Assembly (NCBI RefSeq): GCF_000715075.1
Contig: NC_134096.1
Location: 35,909,804 to 35,973,803, forward strand
Direction of reading: 5' to 3'
DNA length: 64,000 bases
Source: Nicotiana tabacum
Lineage: Eukaryota; Streptophyta; Magnoliopsida; Solanales; Solanaceae
The translations under genes and the position numbers were made by a program. Below the pieces are notes generated by a model, which did no database searches, was not told the DNA's origin, and was given only the letters and a program-made list of their open reading frames with translations. The stretch's first letter is position 1. Each line of letters opens with the position of its first letter. Below are positions 36,696 through 49,369 of this stretch, one piece after another.

Positions 36696-38714
36696 AAGAC
36701 AGCTTTGACTACAGCCCCAATGTTAGTATTACCTACAGGTTCAGTGTCTTATATTATGTACTGTGATGTGTCGCGTATTGACCTCGGAGCAGTGTTGATG
36801 CAAGACGGTAGGGTGATTGCCAACGTGTCCAGACAGTTAAAGGTGCATGAGAAGAATTATCTTGTACATAACCTTGAGTTAGTAGCTATTGTTCATGCCT
36901 TAAAGATTTTGCGGCATTATTTGTACGGTGTCCATTGCGAGGTCTACACCGAGCACCGAAGTCTACAACATCTGTATAAACAGAAGGATCTTAATTTGCG
37001 GCAGCAGAGATAGTTGGAGTTGCTTAAGGATTATGGTATCACCATTCTCTATTATCCTGGGAAGGCCAATGTAGTGGCTGATGCCTTGAGTCGTAAGGCG
37101 GAGAATTTGGACAGCTTAGCATATTTACCAGTAGCAGAGAGGCCTTTAGCCTTGGATGTTCAGGCCTTGGCCAACCAGTTTGTTAGACTAGATGTTTCCG
37201 AGCCAAGCCGAGTTTTGTCTTGTGTGGTTTCTCAGTCTTCTCTTTATGACCGTATCAGGGAAAGTCAGTATGATGACCCCCATATGCTTGTCCTTAAGGA
37301 CACAGTTCAACACGGTGATGCGAAGGAAGTCACAATTGGAGATGAAGATGTATTACAGATGCAGGGCACGCTATGTGTGCCAAATGTAGATGGTTTGCGC
37401 GACTTCATTTTCCAGGAGGCTCACAGTTCGCGGTACTCCATTCATCCGGGTGCTGCAAAGATGTATCAAGACTTGAGATAGCACTATTGGTGGAGGCGGA
37501 TGAAGAAAGACATAGTGGAATATGTAGCTCGGTGTCTAAATTGTCAACAGGTGAAATATGAGCATCAACGACCGGGTGGATTACTTCAGAAGTTAGAGAT
37601 TCTAGAATGGAAATGGGAGCGGATCACTATGGGTATCGTTGTTGGGCTCCCACGAACTCAGTGGAAGTTTGATGCAGTTTGGGTGATTGTGGATAGGCTG
37701 ACCAAATCAGCTCATTTCATTCCTGTGATTACTACTTACTCTTCAGAGCAGCTGGCTCAGGTATACATTCACGAGATTGTCAGACTTCACGGTGTACCGG
37801 TATCTATCATCTCTGACCGGGATACGCAGTTTACCTCACGATTTTGGAGGCCTGTACATTGTGAGTTGGGTACTCGTGTGGAGTTGAGTACAACATTTCA
37901 CTGTCAAACGAATGGGAAATCCGAACGCACTATTCAGATACTGGAAGATATGCTTCGTGCGTATGTGATAGATTTTGGGGGTGCTTGGGATCAGTTCTTA
38001 CCATTTGCGGAGTTTGCTTACAACAACAGTTTCCAGTCAAGCATTCAGATGACTCTATATGAGGCCTTGTATGGTAGGCGGTGCCGGTCCCTAGTGGGTT
38101 GGTTCGAACTAGGCGAGGCTAGAATTTTGGGTATAAACTTGGTTCAGGATGCCTTGGAAAAGGTTAAGTTGATTCAGGATTGACTTCGTACAGCCCAATC
38201 TAGACAGAAGAGTTATGTGAATCGGAAGGTTCGTGATGTTGCATTCATGGTTGGTGAGCGGGTATTGCTCCGGGTTTCGCCTATGAAGGGTGTGATGAGG
38301 TTCGGTAAGAAGGGTAAGTTGAGCCCTAGGTATATTGGGCCTTTTGAGATTCTTGAAAGAGTTGGAGATGTGGCTTACAGACTTGCACTACCACCTAGTC
38401 TCTCTGCAGTTCATCCGATATTCCAAATCTCCATGCTTCGAAAATATCATGGCGGTTTGTCTCATATGTTAGACTTCAGTTCGGTTCAGTTGGACAAGGA
38501 TCTATCTTATGTTGAGGAACCAATGGCTATTTTAGATAGGCAGGTTCGAAATCCGAGGTCAAGGAACATTGCTTCCATGAAGGTTCAGTGGATGGGTCAT
38601 CTGGTCGAGGAGGCGACTTGGGAGATCGAGATTGATATACGTAGCCGTTATCCACACTTACTCACCAACTCAGGTACTTTTTCTAACTCCGTTCGAGGAC
38701 GAACGTTGTTTTAG
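36696..38714 (+). pseudogene. pol: RNase H and integrase of element 7
   Basis: Sense pol C-terminal half. RNase H: TAPMLVLPTGS, YCDVSRIDLGAVL (catalytic Asp), LELVAIVHALKI, and TEHRSLQHLY where the usual TDH Asp is Glu. Integrase: zinc region [10 protein letters not shown] and [18 protein letters not shown], core VDRLTKSAHFIPV, SIISDRDTQFTS and NGKSERTIQILEDML supplying D, D and E, then EFAYNNSFQSSI and C-terminal GKLSPRYIGPF and VHPIFQISMLRKYHG. Three in-frame stops break it: TAG 37011-37013 (Trp in relatives), TAG 37479-37481 (Gln) and TGA 38181-38183 (Arg), each one transition from the sense codon. Apart from these the frame appears continuous, so decay is recent or light. Confidence 0.93.
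38690..38705 (+). other. Hairpin upstream of the PPT, element 7
   Basis: CGTTCG-AGGA-CGAACG, 18 bp before the 3' LTR, inside the last pol codons. Equivalent to 1889-1904. Confidence 0.62.
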
Positions 38715-38723
38715 GGTGGAGAA
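38711..38723 (+). promoter_or_regulatory. Polypurine tract, element 7
   Basis: TTAGGGTGGAGAA immediately before the 3' LTR TG. Confidence 0.75.
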
Positions 38724-41700
38724 TGTGATGACCCAAAATGTCATCTTTAAATTTAATAATTAATTTTGTGTTCTAAGACCTCGAAAAGCACTATTTATCA
38801 TTCCTTGACTTGCGTGCGCAGTCCGGAAAGTTTTCAGGTGAAAAATGGATTAAAATGTGAATTAGAGGTTTAAAACTCAACTAAGTTGACTTTGATCAAC
38901 ATTTTGAGCAAACGGACTCGGATAAGTGTTTTGATAGTTCCGGTAGGACCGTATCGTGATTTGGGACTTGGGTGTATGCCCGGAATCAAATTTTGAGGCC
39001 CTTAGCCCGAGATATGGAATTTTGATAAAAAAATAAAAATTTAAGTTCAAATAGTGACCGGATATCAAATTATGTGCAAATAACCCCGGAATAGAATTTT
39101 GATGATTCCAACAGCTCCGTATGATGATTTTGGATTTAGGAGCGTGATCGTAATTTTATTTGGAAGTTCGTAGTGGAATTAGGCTCGAAATGCCAAAAGT
39201 TGAATTTTTGGGAAGTTTGATCGGGGAGTTGACTTTTAGATATCGAGGTCGGAATCTGATTCTGAAAATTGCAATAGGTCTGTTATGTCATTTATGACTT
39301 TTGTGCAAAATTTGAAGTAATTCCGAATTGATTTGATGTGTTTCGGCACAAGATATAGAATTTGAAAGTTCAAGGTTCATAGATTTAGATTTGAGGTGCG
39401 ATTCATTGTTTTGATGTTGTTTGATGTGGTTTGAAGCCTCGAATGAGTTCGTATTGTGTTTTAGGACTTGTTGGTATATGTGGTTGAGGTCCCGAGGGCC
39501 TCGAGTGAGTTTCAGATGGTTAACGGATCAAAAGTTAAATTTAAACCAGCTGCTGCAATTTTTCCTTTCTGTTGAAAATTCTAGCCCAATATCGAGCTCC
39601 CAAGATCGAACAGGACAGATCGAGTTCCCAAGATCAAACTGGACAGATCGAGCTCCCAAGATCGAACTGGACAGATCTGTAAGTTATAAAAACAGAGGTA
39701 TTCAACCCATTTGCCAATTTTGACAAACTTGAGCTTGACCAGAGGCGACTTTTGAATCATTTTCAAGGAAAGACATTTGGGGTAAGTGATTCCAACTCGG
39801 ATTTGGTCTATATACACAAATATATCATTGTTTTCACAATTTAATTAATATTTTGAGATTGAAATTTGAATTTTTTTTAGAAATCTCATATAAATGAATT
39901 TTTGAGATTTCGGTGTCGATCCGGAGTCCGATTGGAGTGAAACTGGTATGGTTGGACTCGTAATTGAATGGGTTATTGGATTTTATAAGTTTCGCCGGAT
40001 TCCGAGATGTGGGCCCCATGAGTAAATTTTGAGCTAATTTCGGATTTTATTGAAAAATACAATATTTTCTTATGAAATTGATTACTATAATTTTTGTTGA
40101 CTATATCGAATTAATTATGACTAGATACGAGTTGATCGAAGTTGGAAAAATATAGAAAAAGGCATAATACTTGGTTAAATTAGAGCAAGTCGAGGTAAGT
40201 GACTTGTCTAACCTTGTGTAGGGGAAATTCCCCTAGGATTGATAATTGTAATGTGTGAAAAGTCGTGTACACGAGGTGACGAGTGTGTACACGGGCTAAA
40301 TGTGAAAGATTATATTTTAAATTATGTAGATCACTGTTGCGCATTAATTAAATTATTTCATTTTATTATATTCTTAATTATTGATTTAATGTTTATATTT
40401 TTAAATTTGTTTGACCTTTTCCTGCTAATTATTTTATCTGTTTAGTTGGAACTTGGTTTCTTTTATTCTGTGCATTATTTGAAGGTTGATTTTTTTTAAA
40501 TTAAATAATATTAATATGAAGTATTTGACATTTTAAAACTTGATATTGAAGCAACGTATTAAAGATTTTGAAATATTATTTTTCTGAATTATTTACTCTT
40601 GAATATTTTTGTAAGATTTTCGTACTCATTGTGATGGAGCAGTGAGCTCTTTATTGTGGAAAAATATTATTGTTGAATTATTTTGACATGAGCCTGAGCT
40701 TTTTATTGTGAAAAAATATTATTGATGATTTATTTTGGCATGAGCCGTGAGCTCTTTATTGTAAAAAAATATTGTTGTTGAATTATTTTAGCAAGTTAAA
40801 TTATTAGGGCACTTGAGATGCAAATTGTGATATATTGTGATAGTGATACGCATGCGGTGGTATAAGGTTTGGGTATTGAAACGCATGCAGTGAGATAAGG
40901 GTGGTTTGATATGTGTGGCTAGTAGGGGGAACTACTAGAAGTCATGCGGTGTGATAAAGATGGCTAAAACGCGGGATGGTATTTCGGGAAAAATATTTTC
41001 TTTCAAATAAATTGTGAAGGCTCCCGCGGTGAGATAAGGAAATGAGATATTGTGAATTTGTTTATGATTTGGGACTACGAGGCGGTACCTCGGGAGTGCC
41101 CTTGTTGATATTGATTTATGGCCACAATTGCCTTTGATTATTGTTGTGATTTTCTTCAAGTTGAAAAGAATTATGTTTTGCTTCCACGAGGTATTTATTT
41201 GCCATTATTTGATGTAATTAAATGTGACATACTAGATTTATTTTCATTGTCATTTTATCTTATAATATTGTTTAAATACTTTACCATGCCATTATTTATT
41301 CTCCAGTAGGGCCTGACCTGACCTCGTCACTACTCTACCGAGGTTAGGCTTGGCACTTACTGGGTACCACTGTGGTGTACTCATACTACGCTTCTGCACA
41401 TCTTTTTGTGCAGATCCAGGTACATCTTATCAGACCACGCATCAGTAAACTAGTTGTACGAGGAGACTTCAAGGTATATCTGCCAGCGTCCGCAGACTCC
41501 GGAGTCCCCTTCTATCTTACTATGTTGTTTTCCTTATTTGCTTTAGACTTTGATGTATAGAGACATAGAGAATAAATTCTTAGAAGCTTGTGACTTATTT
41601 TTACCAGGTTTTGGAAGTTGAAATTGTTTGAATTGTAGTTTATTTATTTCAGATATTTATTATTGTTCCGCATTGATAGGCTTACCTAGTCTTAGAGACT

Positions 41701-41745
41701 AGGTGTCATCACGACATCCTACAGAGGGAATTTGGGGTAGTGACA
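38724..41745 (+). mobile_element. 3' LTR of element 7 (3022 bp)
   Basis: TGTGATGACCC to GGGTAGTGACA, closely similar to 31020-34061. Shorter mainly through fewer GAGCTC units (39597-39680). GTAAGT at 39782 and 40195, hairpin 41394-41413. Confidence 0.92.
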
Positions 41746-41750
41746 ACACC
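41746..41750. repeat. Target site duplication, right copy, element 7
   Basis: ACACC, matching 31015-31019. Confidence 0.9.
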
Positions 41751-43403
41751 ATTTATATGGTGCACGTCCACATGCTCGTCACCTATCATGAGTGTTACCT
41801 CCAAACAATTTATATTATACCAAATTCGGGGATTCATACCCTCAGAACCAAGTTTAGAAGTGTTACTTACCTCAAACAAGCCAAATCCAATGTCGAGCAA
41901 GCTAAGATATGCTCCAGAAATTCCATTATGCGCATATCAACTTCCAAATGGCTCGAATCTAGTTACAACAATTTGAATCAGTCCACACAATTTATAAGAA
42001 TTATTTTCATATGAAAACGCTAATATTTTCCATAAAATCCGAATTACTCCCCAAAAATACCCGCAGGGCCCACGTCGCGAAATTCAACGAAACTCACAAA
42101 ATACGACAACCCATCCAATTACAAGTTCAACCATACTAATTTCACTCAATTCCGACTCCAAATCGATATTCAAACTTGAAAAATTCATTTTGTGAATTAT
42201 AGAAATCTCCTTCTATTTCTCTTGAAGATTCAATAATCTTACATAAAAAATGAAGATTAATTCATGGAATATAATCACAAGGGAGTTAAGAACACTTACC
42301 CCAAGTTGTGTGGAAAATTTCCTCTCCAAAATCACCCAACCTGAGCTCCAAAATTTGAAAATGGGTGAAAATGTTGAACCCTCGAATTTTAAGGTTCTGC
42401 CCAGTCGATTTCCTCATCTGCGGACAAGGGGTCGCACCTACGACTCTCGCTTCTGCGGACAAATGGCCGTTTCTGCGGAGAGCCAAGCGCGGATGCGACT
42501 ACGCACCTGCGGATAAAATTCCGCAACTGCGCTGCCTGACTTCTTCACCCTTTTCCGTTTCTGCGCCAACCCTTCGCACATGCGGCCTCGCAGATGCGGG
42601 CAAATTCTTCGCACCTGTGAGTAATGCCCAGTTCCATACTTGGCTGCTTCTGCGCCTGATTTCGCGCACATGCGTCTTCGTACCTTCGATCAAAAGCTTC
42701 GCAGGTGCGATCACACCAGTAGGCAGCAGTTCCAGAAATGTTTCAAGTTGAATTTGATCCGTTAACCATCCGAAACTCACCCGAGCCACTCGGGACCCCG
42801 TCCAAATACACCAATAAGTCCTAAAACACACCACGGACCTACTCGAGGACTCAAATCACATCAAACAACCTCAAAGATACGAACTACACACAGATTCAAG
42901 CCTAATAAATTTTGAAATTTCCAAATTCTACAACGACGCCGAAACCTATAAAATCATGTCCGATTGACTTCAAATTTTGCACACAAGTCACATTTCACAT
43001 TACGGACCTATTCAAATTTCCAGAATCGGATTCCGACCCTGATATCAAAAAGTCAAACCCCCGGTCAAACTTCCCAAAAATTTAACTTTCGGCATTTCAA
43101 ACCAAATTCCACTACGTACTTCCAAATAATTTTTCGGATACGCTCCTAAGTCCAAAATCACCATACGGAGCTATTGGAATCATCAAAACTCCATTCCGGG
43201 GTCGTTTACACATAAGTCGACATTCGGTCACTATTTTAACTTAAGCTTTAAACCTTGGAACTAAATGTTCCAATTCATTCCAAAACCTCACCGGACCCGA
43301 ACCAATTACCCCTGCAAGTCACACAACAACTGTAAAGTACAATTTGAGCAGTAAATGGGGAAGCGGGGTTGTAATACTCAAAACGACTGCCCGGGTCGTT
43401 ACA
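41751..43403 (-). mobile_element. LTR of element 6, right part
   Basis: Continues the LTR broken at 31019 and ends GGGTCGTTACA at 43403, next to a PPT; in minus orientation this is therefore the 3' LTR. ACTTAC sites at 41865 and 42294, CG-rich cluster 42415-42725. The ORFs across the cluster are composition artefacts. Confidence 0.83.
42415..42725 (-). repeat. CG-rich dyad cluster in LTR 6
   Basis: Units such as TCTGCGGACAA, CGCACCTGCGG and GCGCACATGCG in both orientations, ending about 116 bp from the ACTTAC at 42294. Confidence 0.7.
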
Positions 43404-43417
43404 TTCTCCCCCACTTA
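43404..43417 (-). promoter_or_regulatory. Polypurine tract, element 6
   Basis: TTCTCCCCCACTTA (minus strand TAAGTGGGGGAGAA) directly against the LTR. Confidence 0.78.
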
Positions 43418-43423
43418 AATATA

Positions 43424-43439
43424 CGTTCATCCTCGAACG
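43424..43439 (-). other. Hairpin upstream of the PPT, element 6
   Basis: The minus strand reads CGTTC-GAGGAT-GAACG, a 5-bp stem, 20 bp from the LTR. One stem pair of the element 7 form is open. Confidence 0.58.
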
Positions 43440-46417
43440 TGCCAAGAGTTGTTTCCATGCCATCAAATCACTATTCCATATTACCACACACATACCCGGG
43501 GGTGAACCCATGTCACCCTATCCCACATAAGGCTTGACTACACAATGCAACTGAAAATCATTAATTTAACCTTAGCCCATAAACCTTGGAGTTTAATTTC
43601 CAACCGTTAAAATTTCTTTCAAGACACAAGTCTTATATTTACACACCATATAAGTCCGAACAAGTTGCATCGAGCTATAACTATAACCACAGATATAATC
43701 AACCAACATATTACACAACTCGCATGCTCGTAGCACCATTCCTGATCGCAGTGACTATTCCAGATTAAACCTATATCGAACCAAACCTCATCCCAAAACC
43801 TTCGTACACTATTGATAATAAAAGAAACACGCGAAATTTTCATGACCACTTACTAGATCAACAAGTCACGGAGCTCTCTTGCTCCAACCAGAACCATAAT
43901 CGCTTTCTGAGCCGACTTTCAATATTATACTCCCGAATATACTGAAATCAAACCTTATAGTACTCATTCTAGGTCCAATGACCTTATATTACTAAACACA
44001 ACTATTTCCACAGACATGCCGCACCAATATAACTTAGAGCCACAACACGTGCCATCCGTGCACCAATACGCAACAATTCAAATGTACTCAGTCATGGAAA
44101 ATGACTCAAATGAGAGAACTGCCCCGCCAGATTAACAAGTACCACCACAACGAAATACTGAAAATTCATCATACACTGTAGAACCATCACCCGATCATAA
44201 CACAAGGTTCATACCTTAACATAACTTCGCTACAATGCGTGACCCCATCCAAACGTTGGTCCATAATATATTTCTTGAGACACCCTGCTCATAATCAATA
44301 ACCACAGAGAGGCAAATGATAAAAATGCCACACAAAACCTGAAAGAACATAACCATTACGCAATCGATCATGCAATACCCAAATACTCATCACGCTCAAA
44401 TTCCGCTATAAGGCTCAAATAGAACCGCACCATCTGTGCACATTACCAATGGATCACAACTCCTCGTAATATAAAGGAGTAACTCACAGATCATTTTAGA
44501 ACACGAATACGTTCAACATCAACCGAATGGCACGTCCCTCAACAATAGCAGTATGGAGCCAACCATCCCGGCTTGGTATAGAATACACATCTTAATTGGG
44601 CCTACCTATGGACCCCCAAATCAACTCGGATTACCCACAAATAGATAAAAATTCTTCCGAAAATCTATAATGACTGAATCATAACACATTCTATCATCTG
44701 GCTAGCTCCAGCCACAACTTCACAGTCCACAACCATGAAACAATCCGCTCCTGAGAACTCCCAATCTCCAAATCCATAGAACACGCGAATCACCATATTT
44801 GATTCCATCTCCACCGCCCGAATGCCTAACACCTCTCTCATACACGATCATCCCACGAGAAATACTTTAAAAATTCATTCGTGCCACTTGGCAAAATTTG
44901 AATATCAGCATTCTATCAACCGTGTGAGTACCGCAATACTAATTTATACATCCGTAAGTCAAAATACAATGCGCCTTCTGAAGTTCGCTCCTTTCTCATA
45001 CAACACCAAGTAGTAATAGTATTCATCTAGTTATTTGAAACCGTCCATGTTGTCCAACATTCGTTACCTTCTCTTCAAGACTGTACTGCCACCTTGTACA
45101 TGAAAATCTAGCTTTCGTACAACTCATAACATCTATCTTGCCATCATGTGAAAGGCACAAAAATCTTATTATCAAATTTGAGTGACCAATAATTTACATA
45201 CAATTTTAGTTAGAAACCTTTCTCTTGCTTCTTTCAAGGAGAAAATCACAATACACAACACGTTCTCCACACCGGTAGAAACCATCAAGAATACTTTGGA
45301 ATCCATTTGCACATAATCAAGCCCTTAAAACTAAATTCCTCAAACTCGACCAAGCCACGCAGGTCGCCAAGTCCAAGTGTATTGCCACAAAGCACCTGTA
45401 GAAAACCCCCACATCATAAGCACTCAAAGAACCGATCATATCCATTACCATACTAATCCAACCTACTACCCCGTTGTCCTATTTTCTCCGAGTCCATTCC
45501 GAATTTGTCTTTAGATTGATACTTCTTCTTGCTAAAATACCATGATCATTAACCATGACTTACCCTACAAACCTTAGCATAGAACCACAACGCCCTACGG
45601 CCCATAAGCAACTGTATTCTTCTTAAGCACCTTCAAAAATACCACAACTATACACTCACTCTGAGAATATATTATGTGAATTTGAAATTGTTCTTTTTAC
45701 CTTCCTTACACAAAAAATGTAGAATCCATAGTCATATAGAATTTCCGCAAGTCCAGGCACCATCAAACGCAAATCTCGGATTTTTATCCATACATAAGTC
45801 CGGAAACATTCTCAATTGCTATATATAATTTTCAAACCCATTAGAATTTTCTCGGGAGTCACCCACTTTGCTCACATCTCATTGTACCGCCCAAATGGGC
45901 CAAAAGACACGTGCCTCATTAGCACCACAAAACTCAAAGAAGTAACTTTACTTTAACACCACATACCAAATTCATACTCCGTGCGCACTACATCATTCAC
46001 CAATAACAACTCACTCATCCCACGATTTTTCATATACTCATCCATGCAATATAATCCGTAACCAGGAATTTTCCTTATTAGAGTCATTTTCGAACTCCAC
46101 CTCTGCAAGTCATCACTGATTCCCAAGTATACTTTAGACCCAAACAAAATTTGACACATACCCATGAATTGATTTGTCTATAGCACGCTCCCCCACTTGG
46201 CTCAAAGCCATAGATTAAAACACTCTATAATTCACAATACCCATACCCTATTATTGTCATAATACCGTAGTCAGTGCCACAAAATTCTTCTCAAGCTCAT
46301 GCAATGCCAACCAGAAAAATACCCCAAATCATCCGCTAAGATCGCAATCATTCTCTTAATACTCAGGTCGACTTTCTCAGCCAAATTTGAATTCAAATCT
46401 CCACACATACGCCACAT
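43440..46417 (-). other. Non-coding internal region of element 6
   Basis: About 3 kb between the PPT and the gag-like remnant. No pol motifs on either strand. C/A-rich on the plus strand, with AT-rich stretches. A second PPT-like CGCTCCCCCACTTGG lies near 46189. It may be a long 3' untranslated region, or pol decayed past recognition; I cannot decide. Confidence 0.4.
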
Positions 46418-46850
46418 TGGCAGAAAAGCTGGCAAGAGTGGCCGTAACAAAAAGAGGAATGCCACCAACAAGAGCGAGGAGGTGCCACCCGAGGTTGTGT
46501 CAAACGAAGGGCTTACATCCCAAGAACCATCTGCCACTGAGGTGAGCGAGGATGAAGTGGAGTTCCTGTACGAAGACGTCTCGCTCGGTAAAGAGTGGGT
46601 AATGAAGATGAACGCGGGGATGGACGACGTGGAGATCTTTGGCCAATGCTTGGGGAAGATGGAAGACACCCTTAGCGTTCTTGAGGGGTACACTCTTGAA
46701 GTGATTGAGAGTATATGAAATAACTTGGACGAACGTACACAAACCAAGATGGAACTAAGGCAAACCATTACTGCCTTAGAGTGCAGACTCATGGAGGCTT
46801 TGAGTACTATCGATGCGCTATGAAGGCAAAGATAGAGTCACTCGAGGAGT
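46418..46850 (+). pseudogene. gag-like coiled-coil fragment
   Basis: The plus strand shows a basic start (RKAGKSGRNKKRNATNKSEE), an acidic middle (SATEVSEDEVEFLYEDVS) and heptad-like ELRQTITALECRLMEALSTI, ending in MKAKIESLEE exactly at the LTR of element 8. Base composition is higher in G+C than the surroundings. Stops at 46716-46718 and 46819-46821, the latter with a frameshift. Coiled-coil N-terminal regions like this occur in some plant gypsy gag proteins, so I read it as the gag N-terminus of another element, cut by LTR 8. A host gene fragment is the alternative. Confidence 0.5.
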
Positions 46851-47190
46851 GTCACAATCCAAAATCCCACCACAGGCGTCGTGATGGCACCTAGTCTCTA
46901 AGACTAGGTAAGCCGATTTAAATTACCTTTGGAAGCCATTTTTTTAAAAACTAATAGCGAAAATAATTACGATACACAACCTCCCAAGACTGGTAGTACT
47001 GAGTCACGAACTCTAACTGAATACATGGAATAATCACGAAGACCGAGTATACAATACCGTTTGATTACAAATTAATAGTACAATGAAATGAAAAGACTCC
47101 AAGGGACTGCGACGGCTAAGTACCTCTACCTTGAATCCTTACGATCGCGCTTTAACTCTGCTCAAGTCCGATATCTCCAATACCCGGCTA

Positions 47191-47240
47191 TGCACAAAAA
47201 TGTGCAGACGTGTAGTATGAGTACACCACGATCGATACCC
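47191..47240 (-). promoter_or_regulatory. Conserved LTR block with hairpin, LTR 8
   Basis: TGCACA-AAAA-TGTGCA (47191-47206) plus GTGTACTCATACTACA on the minus strand, 340 bp from the LTR end. The outer pair and the AG of the acceptor-like GTGCAG are mutated here. Confidence 0.58.
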
Positions 47241-48561
47241 AGTAAGTATCAACACTAACCTCAGTGGAGTAGAGACGAGGTACAGTCAAGACACTCACTA
47301 GTCTAATAGCATGTGCAATATAATATACAAGATAGTAAGAAACAAATAACAATAAGGAATTCATAAAACATCCAGTGATATGCACAACAAGACTTCAAAA
47401 CACCATTTAATATCGCTCAATAAATAATAAATACAAGTACACCCAATTAAATCAAAATTTTCAAATGAATGTCCTTCACATATAATTCTACCAAATAACT
47501 CTCTTTCAAATATAATTTTCCTCAAATAAATATCTTTCAAATATAATACTTTCTAAATAAAAATCCTTCTAAATAAATATTTTGAAATATAATTCTTCAA
47601 TTAAAAAGTCACCATGTGACACTTCATTTCAAAATCATAAAAATATGGGTCTCAGCCCATTTTCATATCTCCACGGCACTTCGTGCCCATAATTAAATCA
47701 TCATATTTTTCCGGCACCTCGTGCCCTCATTTCATATCACAACTACACGAACAATTCACATGCCAATATCCTCAATGTATATAAGATCCACATGATCAAT
47801 TTACTTCCACTAAAGTGAGTTTAGAATTTTTAAATCAAGTAAGAAATCAACAAAGAATTGATTTTTTTTAAAAATCATTTGGGTGAAGAAAATAACATTT
47901 CACTTAAATCAAAGCATCAGATAAACTACTGGCTTGGTCGTAAAACTATTTAATTTAAAATATAATAATAATTCCTTTTATTTAAATCAACTCAATCATC
48001 GAAAATCAGTAAGAAATATCAGAAATATACTTCTTCAGAGTCTCGTGCTAAAAGGCCAAAGCCAACACAATACAACTAAGAGCACAAAATCCATAATAAT
48101 AATAAAGTCAACTAGTATATAACGGACGAAGACAGGATTTTACATATTAAATGAAACAAAATCACCCAAGGCAAAAACATAAATAAAGAAATATCAACAG
48201 GGCACTCCCGAGGTACCACCTCGTAGTCCCAAATCATAAATAAATTCACAATATCTCATTTCCTTATATTACCGCGGTAGCCTTCACATTTAATTTTAAA
48301 GAAATTATTTTTTCCGAAATAGCATCCCGCGTTTTAGCCATCCTTATCACACCGCATGACTTCTAGTAGTTTCGCTACTAGCCACGAGTTTCAAGCCACG
48401 CTTATCTAACCGCATGCATTTCAACACCGTGACCTTATATCACCGCATGACTTCTAGTAGTTCCCCTACTAGCCATGCGTTTTAAGCCACCATTATCTCA
48501 CCGCATGCGTATCAATATCACAATATTTCACAAATCGCACCTCGAGTGCCCAAATATCATA

Positions 48562-49369
48562 GCATAACATAACTTGCACCTCAAGTTTCCAAATATTACA
48601 ATATTTCACAAATTGCACATCAAGTGCTCAAATCTTACAACATATCACAGATTGTACATCAAGTGCTCAAATCTTACAACATATAACAAATTGCACATCA
48701 AGTTCTCAAATCTTACAACATATCACAAATTGCAAATCAAGTGCTCAAATCTTACAACATATCATAAATTGCACATCAAGTGCTCAAATCTCACAACATA
48801 TCACAAATTGCACATCAAATGCTCAAATCTCACAACATATCGCAGATAGCACATCAAGTGCCCAAATATTACAACTTGCCACAAAAATCAACAATACATT
48901 ATTTTCCATAATAAGGAGTCCATGGCTCGACCATAATATGCACAAAATCTTAACAAAAATATCACAGCATAATACAACTTGCACCTCAAGTTCCCAAATA
49001 TTACAACATTTCACAAATTGCACATCAAGTGCTCAAATCTTGCAGCATATCACAGATTGCACATCAAGAGCTCAAATCTTACAACATATAATAAATTGCA
49101 CATCAAGTTCTCAAATCTTACAACATATCACAAATTGCAAATCAAGTGCTCAAATCTTACAACATATCATAAATTGCACATCAAGTGCTCAAATCTCACA
49201 ACATATCACAAATTGCACATCAAATGCTCAAATCTCACAACATATCGCAGATAGCACATCAAGTGCCCAAATATTACAACTTGCCACAAAAATCAACAAT
49301 ACATTATTTTCCATAATAAGGAGTCCATGGATAGACCATAATATGCACAAAATCTTAACAAAAATATCC
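48562..49369 (-). repeat. 39-bp satellite within a 405-bp tandem duplication
   Basis: Units of 39 bp (core CACATCAAGTGCTCAAATCT) occur six to seven times, followed by a unique tail, and the whole 405-bp block is repeated (about 48562-48966 and 48967-49369). Because 39 is a multiple of three it stays open as a 13-residue periodic frame, which is not a gene. Confidence 0.85.

Larger units (their letters stand above)
31020..41745 (+). mobile_element. Element 7: full-length but defective Ty3/gypsy element
   Basis: A 10.7 kb element bounded by TG/CA ends and perfect ACACC duplications, inserted in the LTR of element 6. Two LTRs (3042 and 3022 bp), an exact iMet PBS and a PPT are present. The interior lacks gag, protease and most of RT in the sense strand and carries an antisense gag-protease fragment instead. 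The RNase H-integrase part remains with three nonsense codons. It could move only with helper proteins. The LTRs differ by scattered substitutions and by repeat number, so it is not brand new. Confidence 0.92.

Noticed and set aside
42250..42834. Several overlapping frames of 66-128 codons
   Set aside because: Frames across the CG-rich cluster of LTR 6, open on both strands because of composition. The same happens at 24367-24821 and 50024-50704.
46271..46792. 173-codon minus-strand frame
   Set aside because: Antisense of the coiled-coil gag-like fragment; its own translation is hydrophobic and Ser-rich without known motifs.
46840..46851. PBS next to LTR 8
   Set aside because: The bases left of TGTCACAATCC do not match GCTCTGATACCA, so LTR 8 is not a 5' LTR.
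48562..49369. CRISPR-like array
   Set aside because: Units are contiguous with no unique spacers, and the sequence is plant nuclear DNA.
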